NCBI RefSeq assembly: GCF_033807715.1
Contig: NC_084607.1
Coordinates: 19,162,441 to 19,226,440, forward strand
Source: Cololabis saira
Lineage: Eukaryota; Chordata; Actinopteri; Beloniformes; Belonidae
Reading direction: 5' to 3'
Length of the DNA stretch: 64,000 nt
Below are positions 24,205-36,676 of the stretch, piece by piece (position 1 is the first letter of the stretch; every line of letters begins with the position of its first letter). The position numbers and the translations under genes were made by a program. The notes under the pieces are model-generated. The model did no database searches. It was not told where the DNA came from and saw nothing but the letters and a program-made list of their open reading frames with translations.

Positions 24205-27200
24205 TACATGTCATATCTACATATAAATTACACAGATTTGTGTGTGCATTTGTTTTTAAAGTCGGATAAATTGTCAGATTAAGTCCCCCTCTGGTTGTTG
24301 GCGTAGTTGGTTTAAGATCCTCTTGGATATTATGAGTTTATTGAATTATTGACTCCTGGCATTGTACTTTACCATCATGCTTTTTTTTCTGTCCATTTTA
24401 CCACCTTTCCTGGAAATAATCATAAATCAGGGACTGGCTTTGAACACCACTGGCTACCAACCGATACCTTGTAGCAAGAACTGGAGAAATAGAAAGGATG
24501 CATAGGGAGACAGGGAGGGGATAAAAGCGGGGGGGGGGGGGGGGGCTGCTATCGTGATAACTTCGATGGAGTTGGCACTAGATGTTCTGCTCCTGACCTT
24601 TTGTGGGTTTGCGTAAATTATATCCCTTATGAAGGAAAATATGTGGTGGTTGAACTAAAGAGAGAACCCCCCCCTTTTCCTATTATTGAGTACTTCAACC
24701 ATCTTTCAGACCCCTCTTAATGTATTCCTGGTATTCCTGTCTTTCTCTTCAGGGCTTGCTCCTCATCTTACTCTCATTATTCAGTACTTTGTTTTGATAA
24801 TTTTTTTCCCCTTCTCTTTTGACTGAGTCTTAATTTGTCAATTCATCACATCTCTCCTCCATCTCATCCTGCCACTTTTATGCCCTCCCCTCCGTTCTCC
24901 CCACAGTTTTGCTATTTTCTACAGCGCATGGAGGATACATTTAGCTTGTGGTTGCTCGGTAAGTGATGGCTACATCATTGGGGGGGTCTGTTGAATCGCT
25001 ACCTTCACTTACCCTCAGCGGGCTCTGTGCGGGCTGATGCAGACTTTCCACTGAGGTGAACCCATTGACTTGAGGGGCCTACGGCCGCTCAGCTGCAGTA
25101 CCCACACCCCTAGGCCACAACCTGGACTGGAAGGCACCCACAGAGGCGCGAGGCGTCAGCCTGCCTTGCGGGTGTCCTTGTTTGTGTTTGTCTTGTGTGG
25201 TTGTGAGTTCCTCGCTGTGACACAGTGAGCGTAGAAACACCCAGCTGGGTCGGTGCCAGGATCTGCCCATGGAGACGTGATCGAGGGCCTTTGGGTTCTA
25301 AGTGGTCAGTTGGACTGGATTCAGGTTCGCTCAGACTGCAAGTCCACATCCTGAGACAGGGCTCAGACTGTACTTTAAGGACCAGATTATAGGTTTTCAT
25401 TATTTAACTCTGGAAATAAAATTGTGTGTATACACAGATATACAAATTAACTTGCTTTGCCTTCATTTTCATAAAAAAAACATGTAATTACTTATGAATG
25501 TTACTGCTGGCAACTTCAGTGTCTTCAATGTGTTTGATTCATGAGCTGAGATGTGAGGAGTAAAGCGTAAGTACATCTATACAACAAGTTCATTCATAGT
25601 ATTTATGCTGCAGTAAACATAGAAAATTAAATAACTCAATTACATAGTGCCAAAAATGACAAATAATCTCCAAAAGAAGAAAGCTTTAGTAAGAAAAATG
25701 GTGCAACAGTATTTAGCAAGGAGTGGAAAACTGTATAAAGTTTTATTTCTAAGGAGATTTAAGAAATAAAAGAATCAACTCAGTTTTTTTTTTGTCCTTT
25801 TTATGTCTACCAATATAATCGGCTCTTTTGATTAACACTTTTTTCTAGCATGTTTAAATATAAGTGGAAAGCCACGAGTTTTCTTGAAATGATCTGTTAG
25901 ATTTTGCCTCAAAGATAAATAGACATATAAATAGGCTTATACACATGCTGGCACATAACAAACGTGTTTGTGTTTCTCCCGAATGCTCAGGATACGTAAA
26001 CCAGCACTCTAATTACCAGACAACTGCCTGCAAAAATCAGCGTTATCCCAGTCTGCTACTCATTTACCATGTCGCCACTAATCAGCAGTCCGGCACCTGT
26101 GACTGTCCAGACCCGCCTCGCTGACAGGATTAACAGATCAACATTTTGTGCGTTTGAGTGTAATTAGTCACTCTGAATTGCAGCCCGTCCGACGGTAACT
26201 AGTGGTTAGAAACAAACAGGTGTTTGTTGGCCGGAAGTGGACGGCCCCGGCAAAGGTCAGAGTTCAGATGTCCCCGGCCGTGTGGCAGGCGGATGAGATG
26301 AGACAGCGATTGTGTTCTGTTAGTGAGCGTTTGTGTTTGGTTTGGATGTGGAGCTGTGTTTGGAGGAAATGGATTTACTCTGATTGATGCGGATTACTGA
26401 AGTCGGTGTTTGTGTCAGAGCACTTTGGGATGGCATGCACGGCATGCACAGTTCACACACGGACACTTTTCAAGGAGGTTATCCAGCAATCTAATCCAAA
26501 CAAATAATTTTCTGAGCTAGTACGTGCAACATTTGATAGCCTTGCCAAGCGTCTTGCATTCACTTTAATTCAGTTCATTTGATTTGTTTGATGGCAAATT
26601 AATACAATAGTTGGTGTTATAATCTATATTAATCCAGTCTTATACAAAACAGTTAAATTATTTATAACTATATTCATATAATACCACTTTTAAAGACTAA
26701 TCATGCTAAGGAAACATACAGTCACTTTGAATTGAATTTAGCCAATTAAACATCTTCTGAGGAGTTTCCATCCTGTGTTTTTAAATCACACTCTGAATGC
26801 TTACTGTGATAAAGTACTGCAAGTACACAATCTGCACCTTTCCTCACCCTTTACTCCCCACACACAGACACATACATTGAGATACTTTCCACTGACAAAT
26901 GATTCCCTACCCTGTTGATAACCTGGACAATGCCCTAAGACAGTTTTATTTTTCTTCCAGCTATTTTTTTTCTTCCTTCTGCTTATCATAAGCTAATAAA
27001 TCTAGTAGAATTTGTGTTTTCTTTTTACTTGCCTACGCGTGTAATATGCCCACCCACGTTACACAGCTCTGTCCAATTTGAGACTACACAGAAGCTCTGG
27101 CCACAAACAATGTGGAATCTGCAGATGTGTATACATATCATTGCTGTGAAACGAGTAGAGTTTAAGAGTTATGCAGGATGTGTACACAGCAGCGTTTGAT

Positions 27201-28599
27201 GAATGTCGGCTGGAGTCTTAAAGGATGTTGCAAGGGTCTGAATGAGGGCCTGGATGCTTGACCCCGGGGCTTTGAAGAAGTTTGTCATTGTTCTTCCTAT
27301 AGACGTTACATTCCTATTGCTGTGTTTGCTCTGCAGGTTTTCATATTAACATAACACATTAAAATGAGTGTGTCTTTGTGTTTGGGGAAGGACAATGGGG
27401 AGACTAGAGAGAGATGCTTTCCAAGTTCAACCGACCTCTATTACTGGTTTTCCATCCCCTGTCGAAAAGAAAGCATGTATAAGTACATGCAGGGCTGTGT
27501 GCTGACTTAATGTAGTTGTTCATCTGGGGGGATTTGGGTTGTCATTCTGGTTCTGTTTTGCTTTAAATAACTCCCAGGCTTAGTTCAAGTTCAGATCCAT
27601 GCGCGGTGCAGATGTTTCATTTGGCTCTCATTAAATATTTTGATCAAGATTTAAAAGCCGTAATTGCAGCTGTAGTTTTAATCCTTTATTGGCCTCTTTT
27701 TTTTTTTCTTTCCTTTTTTTTTTTTTTATTCAGCATTTAGCTACAATTTGAAGTGTACCACAGCACTTAGTGATTGCACTTGAATAAAACTTTAAAAGCG
27801 TGCCAGGCACGGCAACCGTTCACCTGACCTGAACTTAATACTGTACTGCTTTCTGGCAGCATATCACAAACAACCGTAGATCATTTTGTCAGTATTTCTT
27901 GGTTTGCAGTCTTTGCGTGTACCATATGTTTCTTGTGCCGGATTAGCAGCAGTTCTGCTGATCTGGTGAGATGAAGCAAAGTGCTGAGTAATATTGTTTT
28001 AAATACAGCTGGGGACTCTGCTGAGAAGGTTATGTCCCCGCACAGTTTCTAATAACATAAAATGACATCTTTGGATGATAAACCCCATGATTGCTCTAAT
28101 GTCAGCGTGTCCTGTTGTGGGAGGTTGAACGTTGTTTGTACTTCAGTTCCAAGTGGGCAAACGCACAGTTAAGCAGACTTGGATGCGTTATGGATATAAT
28201 TCTAAGTTTCTTGGAAAATGAGGTTCTGGGTTTATGTAGACAGAGCCTTATTTATTGGATAAATAAATGCTTGAGGTGGATTCTGAAATTAATCTTACCT
28301 TTGTTATGCTTGCATTTGGCAATTATCTTGCTTAAATAATGCTCTGTGTCGCTCATATTCTTCGAGGTTTCCGTTATGATGATAGTGAATTATGAGTTAA
28401 TACTAATAAATATGGGTATCTTTTTCACTATCTGTGCCTTGAGTTTTGGTTATCCATTTGTGTAATGTGTGAAAATATATGATTAAAAAGCAACATTATG
28501 GGATTTTTTTTATTAATTTAACCATCATTTGTCTTTTTAATTTTAATATTAGATAAGTTGATAGAATGGCATCCTTGCATTTGTTTTATAGTAACTAGT
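24205..28599. other. coro7: Intron sequence, no gene recognised
   Basis: Contains a 17-base G tract at 24529-24545, a splice-bounded candidate exon at 24907-24958 (see findings) and T tracts near 27700-27727. No protein domain was recognised in any open frame. Confidence 0.45.
24529..24545 (+). repeat. Poly-G tract (17 G)
   Basis: Uninterrupted G run of 17 bases on the + strand, with potential for unusual structure and for assembly or sequencing length error. Confidence 0.9.
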
Positions 28600-29000
28600 C
28601 TATGCATTTCTGTCATGTGGAGTACTGCAAAGCCATTTTAGCAGCGAGTCCAAGAGAGGCGCTTCAAATCTTACAGTTTGTCCAAAACCCTGTGGTCAGC
28701 AGACTGGCACTGGCAGAGGAGATCACATTTCTACCACATTAATGTCTGCATTGGCTCCTTGTCACAGTTTGAATAGAATATAAAATCAACATTATCATGT
28801 ATAAAGCTCTAAATGGCATAGCTCTGTACTATCTTAAAGATCTCACTGTTTCCTAGAACACCGCAAGAAGCCTTCGCTCTAAGAGCGTAGGCTTACTTGT
28901 GGTTCCCAGAATTTCCAGAACTATAATGGGAGACAGAGCTTTTTAGCTGTCAGACTCCTTTATTACAGATCCAGCTGTCAGTTTGAGTACAAAATGCAAA
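28600..29000 (+). mobile_element. Degenerate LINE 3' fragment (CR1/L2/Rex-like reverse transcriptase end)
   Basis: Conceptual translation around 28618-28990 shows the typical C-terminal RT signature of these non-LTR elements, in order and interrupted by stops: VEYCKAIL, QNPVVSRLAL, a CLHWL core, IMYKALNGIALYYLKDL, then GLLVVPRISR and GDRAF. Stops and base changes show it is an old, dead copy. The precise clade and both borders are not resolvable here. Confidence 0.65.
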
Positions 29001-31019
29001 TGTTCACATTTTCTTTCCTTTTTGAACAAGCTTATGTTAAACTCACAAGTATTTATCCTTATTTTAAGATTAATTTTCCGTTTTAAGCTTTTTGCTGTTT
29101 GCTATTTGCTGCTTTAATACTGAAATATTCCGGTCTAGCTGGATGTCGATCTGGCTATCCAGCTATCTAAAAATGTATCAATACACATTCTGAAGAAATA
29201 TAGCAATTTACTGGGAAAAAAATCTTGCATACATAAAAATGATCCTGTATTTCTACTTGTACACCAATCAGTCAGTATTAAACCATGTGTAAATATGGCA
29301 TTTCATTTAGTTTTACACAGCTCCTTTTATGTCGGAGAAGGAAGTTGATCTAAAATCGTCATTATGATTATCGGGATTATGCAGTTATGTAATAATTCTG
29401 ACAAGCTGAAGTTGGGAAACTGCAGCTGTGAGAGTAATTCACTACTGAGCTTTCAAAGTGAGCCGTACACTTCCGTCTCAAGTTTCTAACCGTTTTTTTT
29501 TTTTTAATGAACAGATGCTAAAACCTTCATCAGCGTTGATTGCGACTGGTTTCATAACGACCATGCATGGTCGTCTACCTTGCATGACCGCTACAAGAGC
29601 AGCATCTGTTGACAATAACTTTATTTAATCATCTGGTCATTTAATTGAAGCTTTACATCCAACTTGGTACATACATCTAAATTTCAGAAAAAGGAAATAC
29701 CAGGAAGCAGCATCTTTACATTAACTGATTAGTTTAAACCATAGCTCCAGCTAGCAGCTCCTTCCGTCAGCGTCGTGGAGCTTATTTGGTTTGCAGTGAT
29801 CTGGCTTGCTTGATTATAGTCTGTATGAATACGCAGTCGTATCTTAAACCCTTCCACACCCCTCCACCCCTCCATGACCTCCTCTCCAGCCTCCACTCCT
29901 TTTCATTAATACCACATTACTCATTTGCTTATGCCTTTCTAAATAAATACAATTCCCTCCACCCACCATGCCTCCATTCCTTTGAAATGAGACACGTACT
30001 TTTATTGCTTTCAAATAGTGGCAGGCGGTTCTGTTTAGGTGCTCTTTAATTCCATCATTTTTTCTGTGGACACACACACACACACACACACACATATCCT
30101 CAACCCTTTCAGAACTGTCCTTCTAATTGCATCACATCTGTAAGTTTCCAAAGACGGATAAACTTATCAGTGCATGTGGCCCTGGTTGCTTGGACGCAGC
30201 CAGGAACAACACCCATCCCCTAGTCACCCCTCACTTGTTATTGTTGCACCACCTCTTTAATTTGATCTAATTCTTTCCATCTTCTGTCTCATCGTTTACA
30301 ACATTTCTTCATCCCACTTCTTTTGGTTTCCTCAGTTACATTTATCTTTCAATACCTTGCTTGATGGGTCCCTTTTCACTTTGGTAGCTAAGTTTTTATT
30401 TGAAAAAGAGAAACAAAACATGACCTGGATGACTGAAACCTTCACAGACGTCTATAACGCAGAAGCTGTAACAGTTTGTTGGTCTGGATCATTTTATGCT
30501 GCTGCCCATCAATGTGGGAAGGGTTATGAGACCTTCACCAAACAGTCCAGAGTTCATTCATGGTGTTACCAAGTAGGACCGTATATAGGCTGTTTGTCAG
30601 TAAGAAAAAACATTTAAAATGACAAACTGGACAGGAGGCAGACTTGTATGTGAAAAATGACATTTTCATGTGTTCCAGGTCTGGATAATATAAGGTGAAA
30701 ACAAAAAAAAAAACAAAAAAAAACTCAACATAACTTAAACAGAGAGGTGCTGGAGTCAAACTGTCCCTATGGCATCCTCTTCACTACTGAACCATTTCCT
30801 CTTTCTACAGACTATTGACCCCACCCCTGGCCAAGTAATCAGCAATCAGAATCCACCCAAGATGCTACCCAGAATATAATCAGCGGTTCAGACGGGCAAT
30901 CAAGGCAGCTTCCCAATTACAGCATCTGCATAGATAAACACGAGTGTCTTAGATTCACATGTCACAGCAGAATGTGCCACTTCTGTGGGACTAAGAATCT
31001 AAATGTCACAACATATAGC
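29001..31019. other. coro7: Intron sequence, no gene recognised
   Basis: Contains a (CA)n run at 30070-30094. No exon recognised. Confidence 0.5.
30070..30094. repeat. (CA)n microsatellite
   Basis: Uninterrupted AC dinucleotide run of 25 bp. Confidence 0.9.
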
Positions 31020-31030
31020 ATATATATATA

Positions 31031-31096
<66 letters not shown>

Positions 31097-31190
31097 TATG
31101 TATGTATGTATGTATGTATGTGTGTATGTATGTATATATGTATATATGTATATATATATATGTATATGTATATATATGTATATGTGTATT
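31020..31190. repeat. Compound (TA)n/(TG)n/(TATG)n microsatellite, about 170 bp
   Basis: A TA run leads into about 26 TG units (31035-31089), then repeated TATG/TGTATG tetranucleotides and a TATA-rich end. Open frames across it are artefacts of the repeat. Length is likely polymorphic. Confidence 0.95.
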
Positions 31191-34100
31191 GTTGAACAGC
31201 ATAAATTACTCTGACAGAGGCTGCTCTGTCACAGTTGGAAAACACTCAGCATCAGTGCAGTTGTCCTTCTGCAAGTCCACTCACCTCAGCATGGGACTAC
31301 GTAATGCTCAGAGAAATTGCAAGGAAAATAAAAAGAACATGCCAGAATGATTTAAGTTTGCAAAGATGCATCTAAGCACCACTTCTGGATCAATGCTTTG
31401 TAAACAAAAGCTAAACACATCACCTCAGCACAGAACTATTTCATCACACATCCTGTTTTTTTTTTTTGTTTTTTTTTTAAGAGTTGTAAAAGTACTTGGA
31501 GATTATTTTGTTTTCATTGGCATATCTGAAACATTTAATAACAGGAGAAAAGGTACAACCGCCAGATGAAAAGAAAGACCTTGTCTATATTAGGACCTCA
31601 AATGTTTGTAACCAGGAAAGACCACTGAAAATAGATCAAATAAAGCAGTTGTGCAGTTGGGAACTTTAAGGTGTTGAGACAGCCTCAGGTTTTCACTGAA
31701 GCTCAGGGTCCAGGCCAGCTATGGACCCAGCTACCCATGCTGACACAAATTTAGGCCCCATCATTAAAGTGCTATGTCTATTTCCAGGAAGAGAAGAGAT
31801 GATGACTTAAAAAGGCAAATGAAAAGACTGGCATGGAAGAAAATATCTGCAATGCATTTGTTTTTATATCTAATAATCTTTCGAACAGCACGTGAAATGA
31901 ATTGCATGTGTGCCTGCTTATGCATTTTGCCAGAAACTAACCAAAGTCAAATTCTTCCTTTGCTTTCTTTTCCTGTTTTTCTTTTTTCATTGACTTCTCA
32001 TCTTTCCCCCCATCATTGCTTTTTTGCTGGAGCAGCATCTAGACCATCTGCTGGCACCGACTGGCAGCTGTATGGCATGAGAGGAACCAGTGGCACACCA
32101 CCCTTCATCTGTTATTACTACTTCAGAAAGATTTAGATGGAGGGAAGGTGGAATGTGTGGCAGGAGAGTACTGTAGGGAAACAAGCCGACGGCCAAAAAC
32201 CGGAGCCAAAGAATCTGGTTCCAAAAACAAAGTGGTGGTGTGTTTTCCCTACTCAGCTCTTCTTTTCACTCAATACTCTTTCCTCTATTTTGCCACAGCT
32301 CTATTTTTTTTTTGTCCAAAGCAACCAGAAACTAAATGCAACCCAAGAATAATAATAATAATAAAAATCTTCCACTTCAGACAACAAAAAATATCACGTG
32401 TTTTGGAGCTTTTAATAACGCACCCATCTTTTCATGCCTTTACAAAACTACCATTCATTATGATAGCTTTATATTATTTATGTTATTTTTTCAGTGAAAT
32501 AATTAGTTAATCCCCAAGTACATACTTGGAGATTCGGTTTGAGGTCACAGTAAGGTCACAGTATGCTGTTGACAAATGAATAGTTAAGACAAAGGAAATG
32601 GCAGAACATTTCTGTAAACATATTTGCTGAAAATTGAAGTTGCATAGATCTGAATGCAGAGACAGACTAAAAATTAGTCATAGAGTCATGGTAAAGAGGG
32701 CAAAAAGTCATGCTTAAATAAAACAGATAATTCCATGTGTTTTTATTTTTTTAATTGCAAAAAGGGCCCCTTGAAACCACAATAGGGCCTATTGAGCTAC
32801 AGAGTGAGTCTCAAAGTTGCCTCCCATGGGCCAGGTTTCTCCTTAAGCTCAGGGAAAAAAGGAAGAATTGTTCTAAGGAAGGAAATGGCAGATTGAAACA
32901 AACACACAAAGGCTTTGTTCTCCCTCTATATACCATGTTTAATATGCTTTTAAAAATGCCTTTCCAGAAGTAGGACAGAGACATGCATTTTCATAATTTA
33001 TATGTTATTCGTTCCCATCTCATCTTTGTTTTTTACGATTTTAAGTGATATTTATCCATATAATTTCCTCTCATAAAATAAATACCTGCCCTTTAGGGGT
33101 TGAGCATTGAGTATGTATACAATTTTAATGAACATTAAAAATCTTGGGAAACGTGGAGGCAGTAGAAGGAAAAGAAACTAAATGAAGTGAAAATGTACTG
33201 ACATCCAGGGTGCTTCATTGTTTCCCCTATTATTTCACTAGGACATTTCCTCTCGCTGAGAACATTGAAATAATGGTGCCTGCATGAGAGAAGTGGTGCT
33301 GTTTTATGTGTTTGTGTTGTTAGTGTGGAACATTGCACAACAGCTCCAAGCTATGAGCCAACAAATCCACACTTTTGTTTTTACGTGTGCATCTTGTATC
33401 AATCCCCTACCAGCATCCTACCTAAAAAACACATGGGTGGTCAGGCTGTTTATTGTGTGGGTTTGCAAACAATGCTCACACATTTTGCTTCGAGCGGTGA
33501 GTCATTTACAATAGTTGAAACCACTTGCTACCTTAATCTGAGTGGTTTTAATTATAATCTTTACTTCCATTTTGCCTGCAGCCCCAAGGCTGATGAGGAA
33601 CAAGTCCAAGACCTCTTGTCCACAGACAAGGCATATAACAAGCAGTCATATAAATGTTTGCTCAGAGTGGTGGTGCCTTGTTGAAAAAAGAAAGGGCTAT
33701 TTTGTACAGCATTTGTTCACTATTTAGCGCTATTTAACTAGTAGCATGGCTTTATAGATGGCAATGTTGGGTTCTTGGATTGTTGCTTGGTCCCCCACTT
33801 CACGATGAAATATCTTACCTATTAGATTGAATTATTCACAGATAGAAATAACATCGGCATGATGAGGTAAAGTTTGTCCATCTCATAGAGTTGTTTTGTA
33901 GTGTGTCAGTGAAGTTTTTGTTCCTTTTACAGGACAATCGATACCATAGTTGAATTAAACCTATACAATTAAAAGTTTTTATCAGTATGATCCATATCTT
34001 TGTCAGTTTCAGTAGTTTTACTAGTAATTGACACAGGCACAGTACAGATGTCCTCACTTTTCTTGTTGCAATAGGAATTCTAATAGTTAAATAACTGAAT

Positions 34101-36676
34101 TATAGCAAGCCTTCCAATGCCTCATGAGGTAGTGAGACCAAAGTCTTGTGGTAGTTCGCTATGCTCCCTTGTTAGTTTTGTGGTTCTCAATTATTTCTTC
34201 CTTGTTCTTGAACATGCGCTTGGTATTTTCTGAGGCATGTTTGTGTCTAAGATGTTCAGGGGAAAAAAAGTCCAGTTTTCATCAGAGTAGCATGTAGCTT
34301 CTGTTCTGTTCTGGAATCCATTTTCTGAAGCAGGTCCAGACAGCAGTAGCAGCTTCCTTTTTCTGTCCTTTTCTGATACGTACCTTTTCTCTTTTTCTTT
34401 TTTTTCTCAAACATTGTTCAATCTCTTCATTACCCAATTACCGACCAATCGACTGACAATTTGCCTATAAAGTCACTTAAAATCATTGTTGTCACTCTAC
34501 AGCTGTGAGAATGCAACAAATTAACATACTGATGGCATAAAACTGGACTAATAGTAAGTCATAATGTAGATTAATGGATTTACTTGATAAATAATACAGC
34601 CCTATCTTGTTAGCATTTACATTGACCTCAGTTATTCATTCACACTCTTGAGTTTCCATCTAAATTATCGGCATTCTACAACTGAAATTAATTTTCCGAC
34701 ATCCACACTCGTTGAAATACACACGCGTGTCTGCATAGGGTGACTAAAATATTAATTTTCAGTACACCATAACTGTATTTGCACGTTTACTCCCTTTTCT
34801 ATTCGGAACTTACTTTCCTTTGAAGGCCCCCCTCACCCTGCCTAGTGATAGCTGAAAAGAGAGAAGTTTATGACAAACAAGTGCCCCGCATTCTCTCCTC
34901 CACTGTCTCTCAGCGTGATCTGTTTGTTCACAGGTAAATGCTGAGACAAAAAAAGACAACTGGGATTATTTTAGTTTTGGGTATTCATTTAATGATCATA
35001 TCACTTTTTCCATTTATACAAATAGTTTCACAAAATAGAAAAAAATATACAAAATAAACATAACAACAAAGAGTTTCCCAAAATTAACAGGGAAAAATTA
35101 ACAACCACATTGAAAATACTTTTGGTTATCCTCAATGTATTTTATTTTACAGGCAAATCTTACAGTTTGCATCACTTTATTTGAAGGTGTTTGGTTTGTA
35201 TGGAACTTCAGATTGTTCACTGGAAATAATGTGGGTAACTTAAAAGGCATTCACAGATGTGTCTTTGGTGTGTTTTGCCTATAGGTAGAGTTGCTGGGGA
35301 TTTAAGTACACTCAGGCATGTGGGCACATTAAGGCAGTGACTGATAGTAACCTGATTTCTGCAGGTCTTTGTGCAAGACGGAACATGTGCTTGTGTTATC
35401 ACAGAGGTTCAGATACCTTGCACACGTACACAAACACATTTGCACAAATAATATTACTTTAACTCTTCTTTGCATTGCATTCAAGAACCTGGATCTCCAT
35501 ACTCCTGTTTATTTGATAATCTTTCAGTGGATCTCTGAGCATCTCATAGTCCTTTACAAAACACCTTGAGACTGCATATCTGGATATTCAAATTCAAACT
35601 GTGGCCTTCTGTGCAAAGGAAAATTGTGTATACCATGTGGTCAAGCAGTTTTTTACATAAGGGATGTATAATGCACATTTTGCTGTTATGTAATTGTTTG
35701 AGTATAAATTGAAAGACAAACTTTAAATTGATTAAAACACAATTTGCTGAACACTGAATCAACAGGGTGTCAGTCAACGTATTCCCATGTACATTATTGT
35801 ACTGTAGTTCTCCATTCTCCCTTTGTGAGGGCAAAGCATGCCAAAGGGCTTCAGTGTGGAGAAAGGGGATTTAGTCTTGAGCCAGTCCAGACTCACATCT
35901 ACTTAGACTGTCTGATATTCTGGGGATAAAGCCCTTTGACTGACTTTACTGGTACCAAATGAGTTTTAATCTTGAAACATTTTAATCTGGTGTTTTGTCT
36001 GTTAGTCAAAAGAGGTGGGATGGAACGGGAGGAAAATATTTCAACATTCACAAAGTTGCTCAGTAAGAAAATAAAGAAACAGATATTTAAAAAAAAATAT
36101 CATACATACAAAACTACATTTTAGATCGAAATATAGCAATACAAGCACCAGTTATCTTATCTGCACAACTTCATCTGGTGTCTTAAAAGTCTTTCACAGC
36201 ATGGACTGATCCCTTTGGGGTAGAATTGAAGAGCTGCACTATGCAGCAAAAATGCTGAAATTGTTTAATTTGACTGTTGTGATGGGGAAAGGCAGCAAAA
36301 GCCCATTTCAGTGGTGAAAACATGAGCTGATTACGTCTCTTAACCCTCAATTTCAGCCAACACAACATCAGTCCCAACATCACAGCATGGAAGTACAAGT
36401 GAGGGAATATTATTGGAGCAGAATTTAGCTTGTAGAGTAGAAGCATTGTTGGTGCCTTTTTTAAAGAGCAAACAAATGTTTTGAACATATTTAATGTCTA
36501 CTTGGACAACAGGCAATGAGTTAAATGTTTGTCCAGCTTCTCCATTGCTGGTTGGTTGGCTGGTTTTGTGCCCTCCACTTTGAAGCAGCAGTTTCTGTTC
36601 CTTGTACTCCACTCAGAGGGACAGATTTGAAATATAAAAAAATCCTCCTTCAAATCTGTATCGTCAAAGCCACCCG
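31191..36676. other. Intron sequence; right end probably includes the vasn 3' UTR
   Basis: No exon recognised. From about 35.1 kb to 36676 the minus strand is downstream of the vasn stop and is expected to hold its 3' UTR. Confidence 0.45.
35508..35513 (-). promoter_or_regulatory. vasn: Candidate vasn polyadenylation signal
   Basis: AATAAA on the minus strand about 1.17 kb downstream of the vasn stop. A GT-rich stretch follows in the minus direction. Other AATAAA copies occur further on near 35.15-35.18 kb, so the site used cannot be chosen from sequence. Confidence 0.3.

Noticed and set aside
30972..31350. Open frames rich in VCVCVC or HTHTHT on both strands
   Set aside because: They translate the TG/TATG microsatellite and have no coding meaning.
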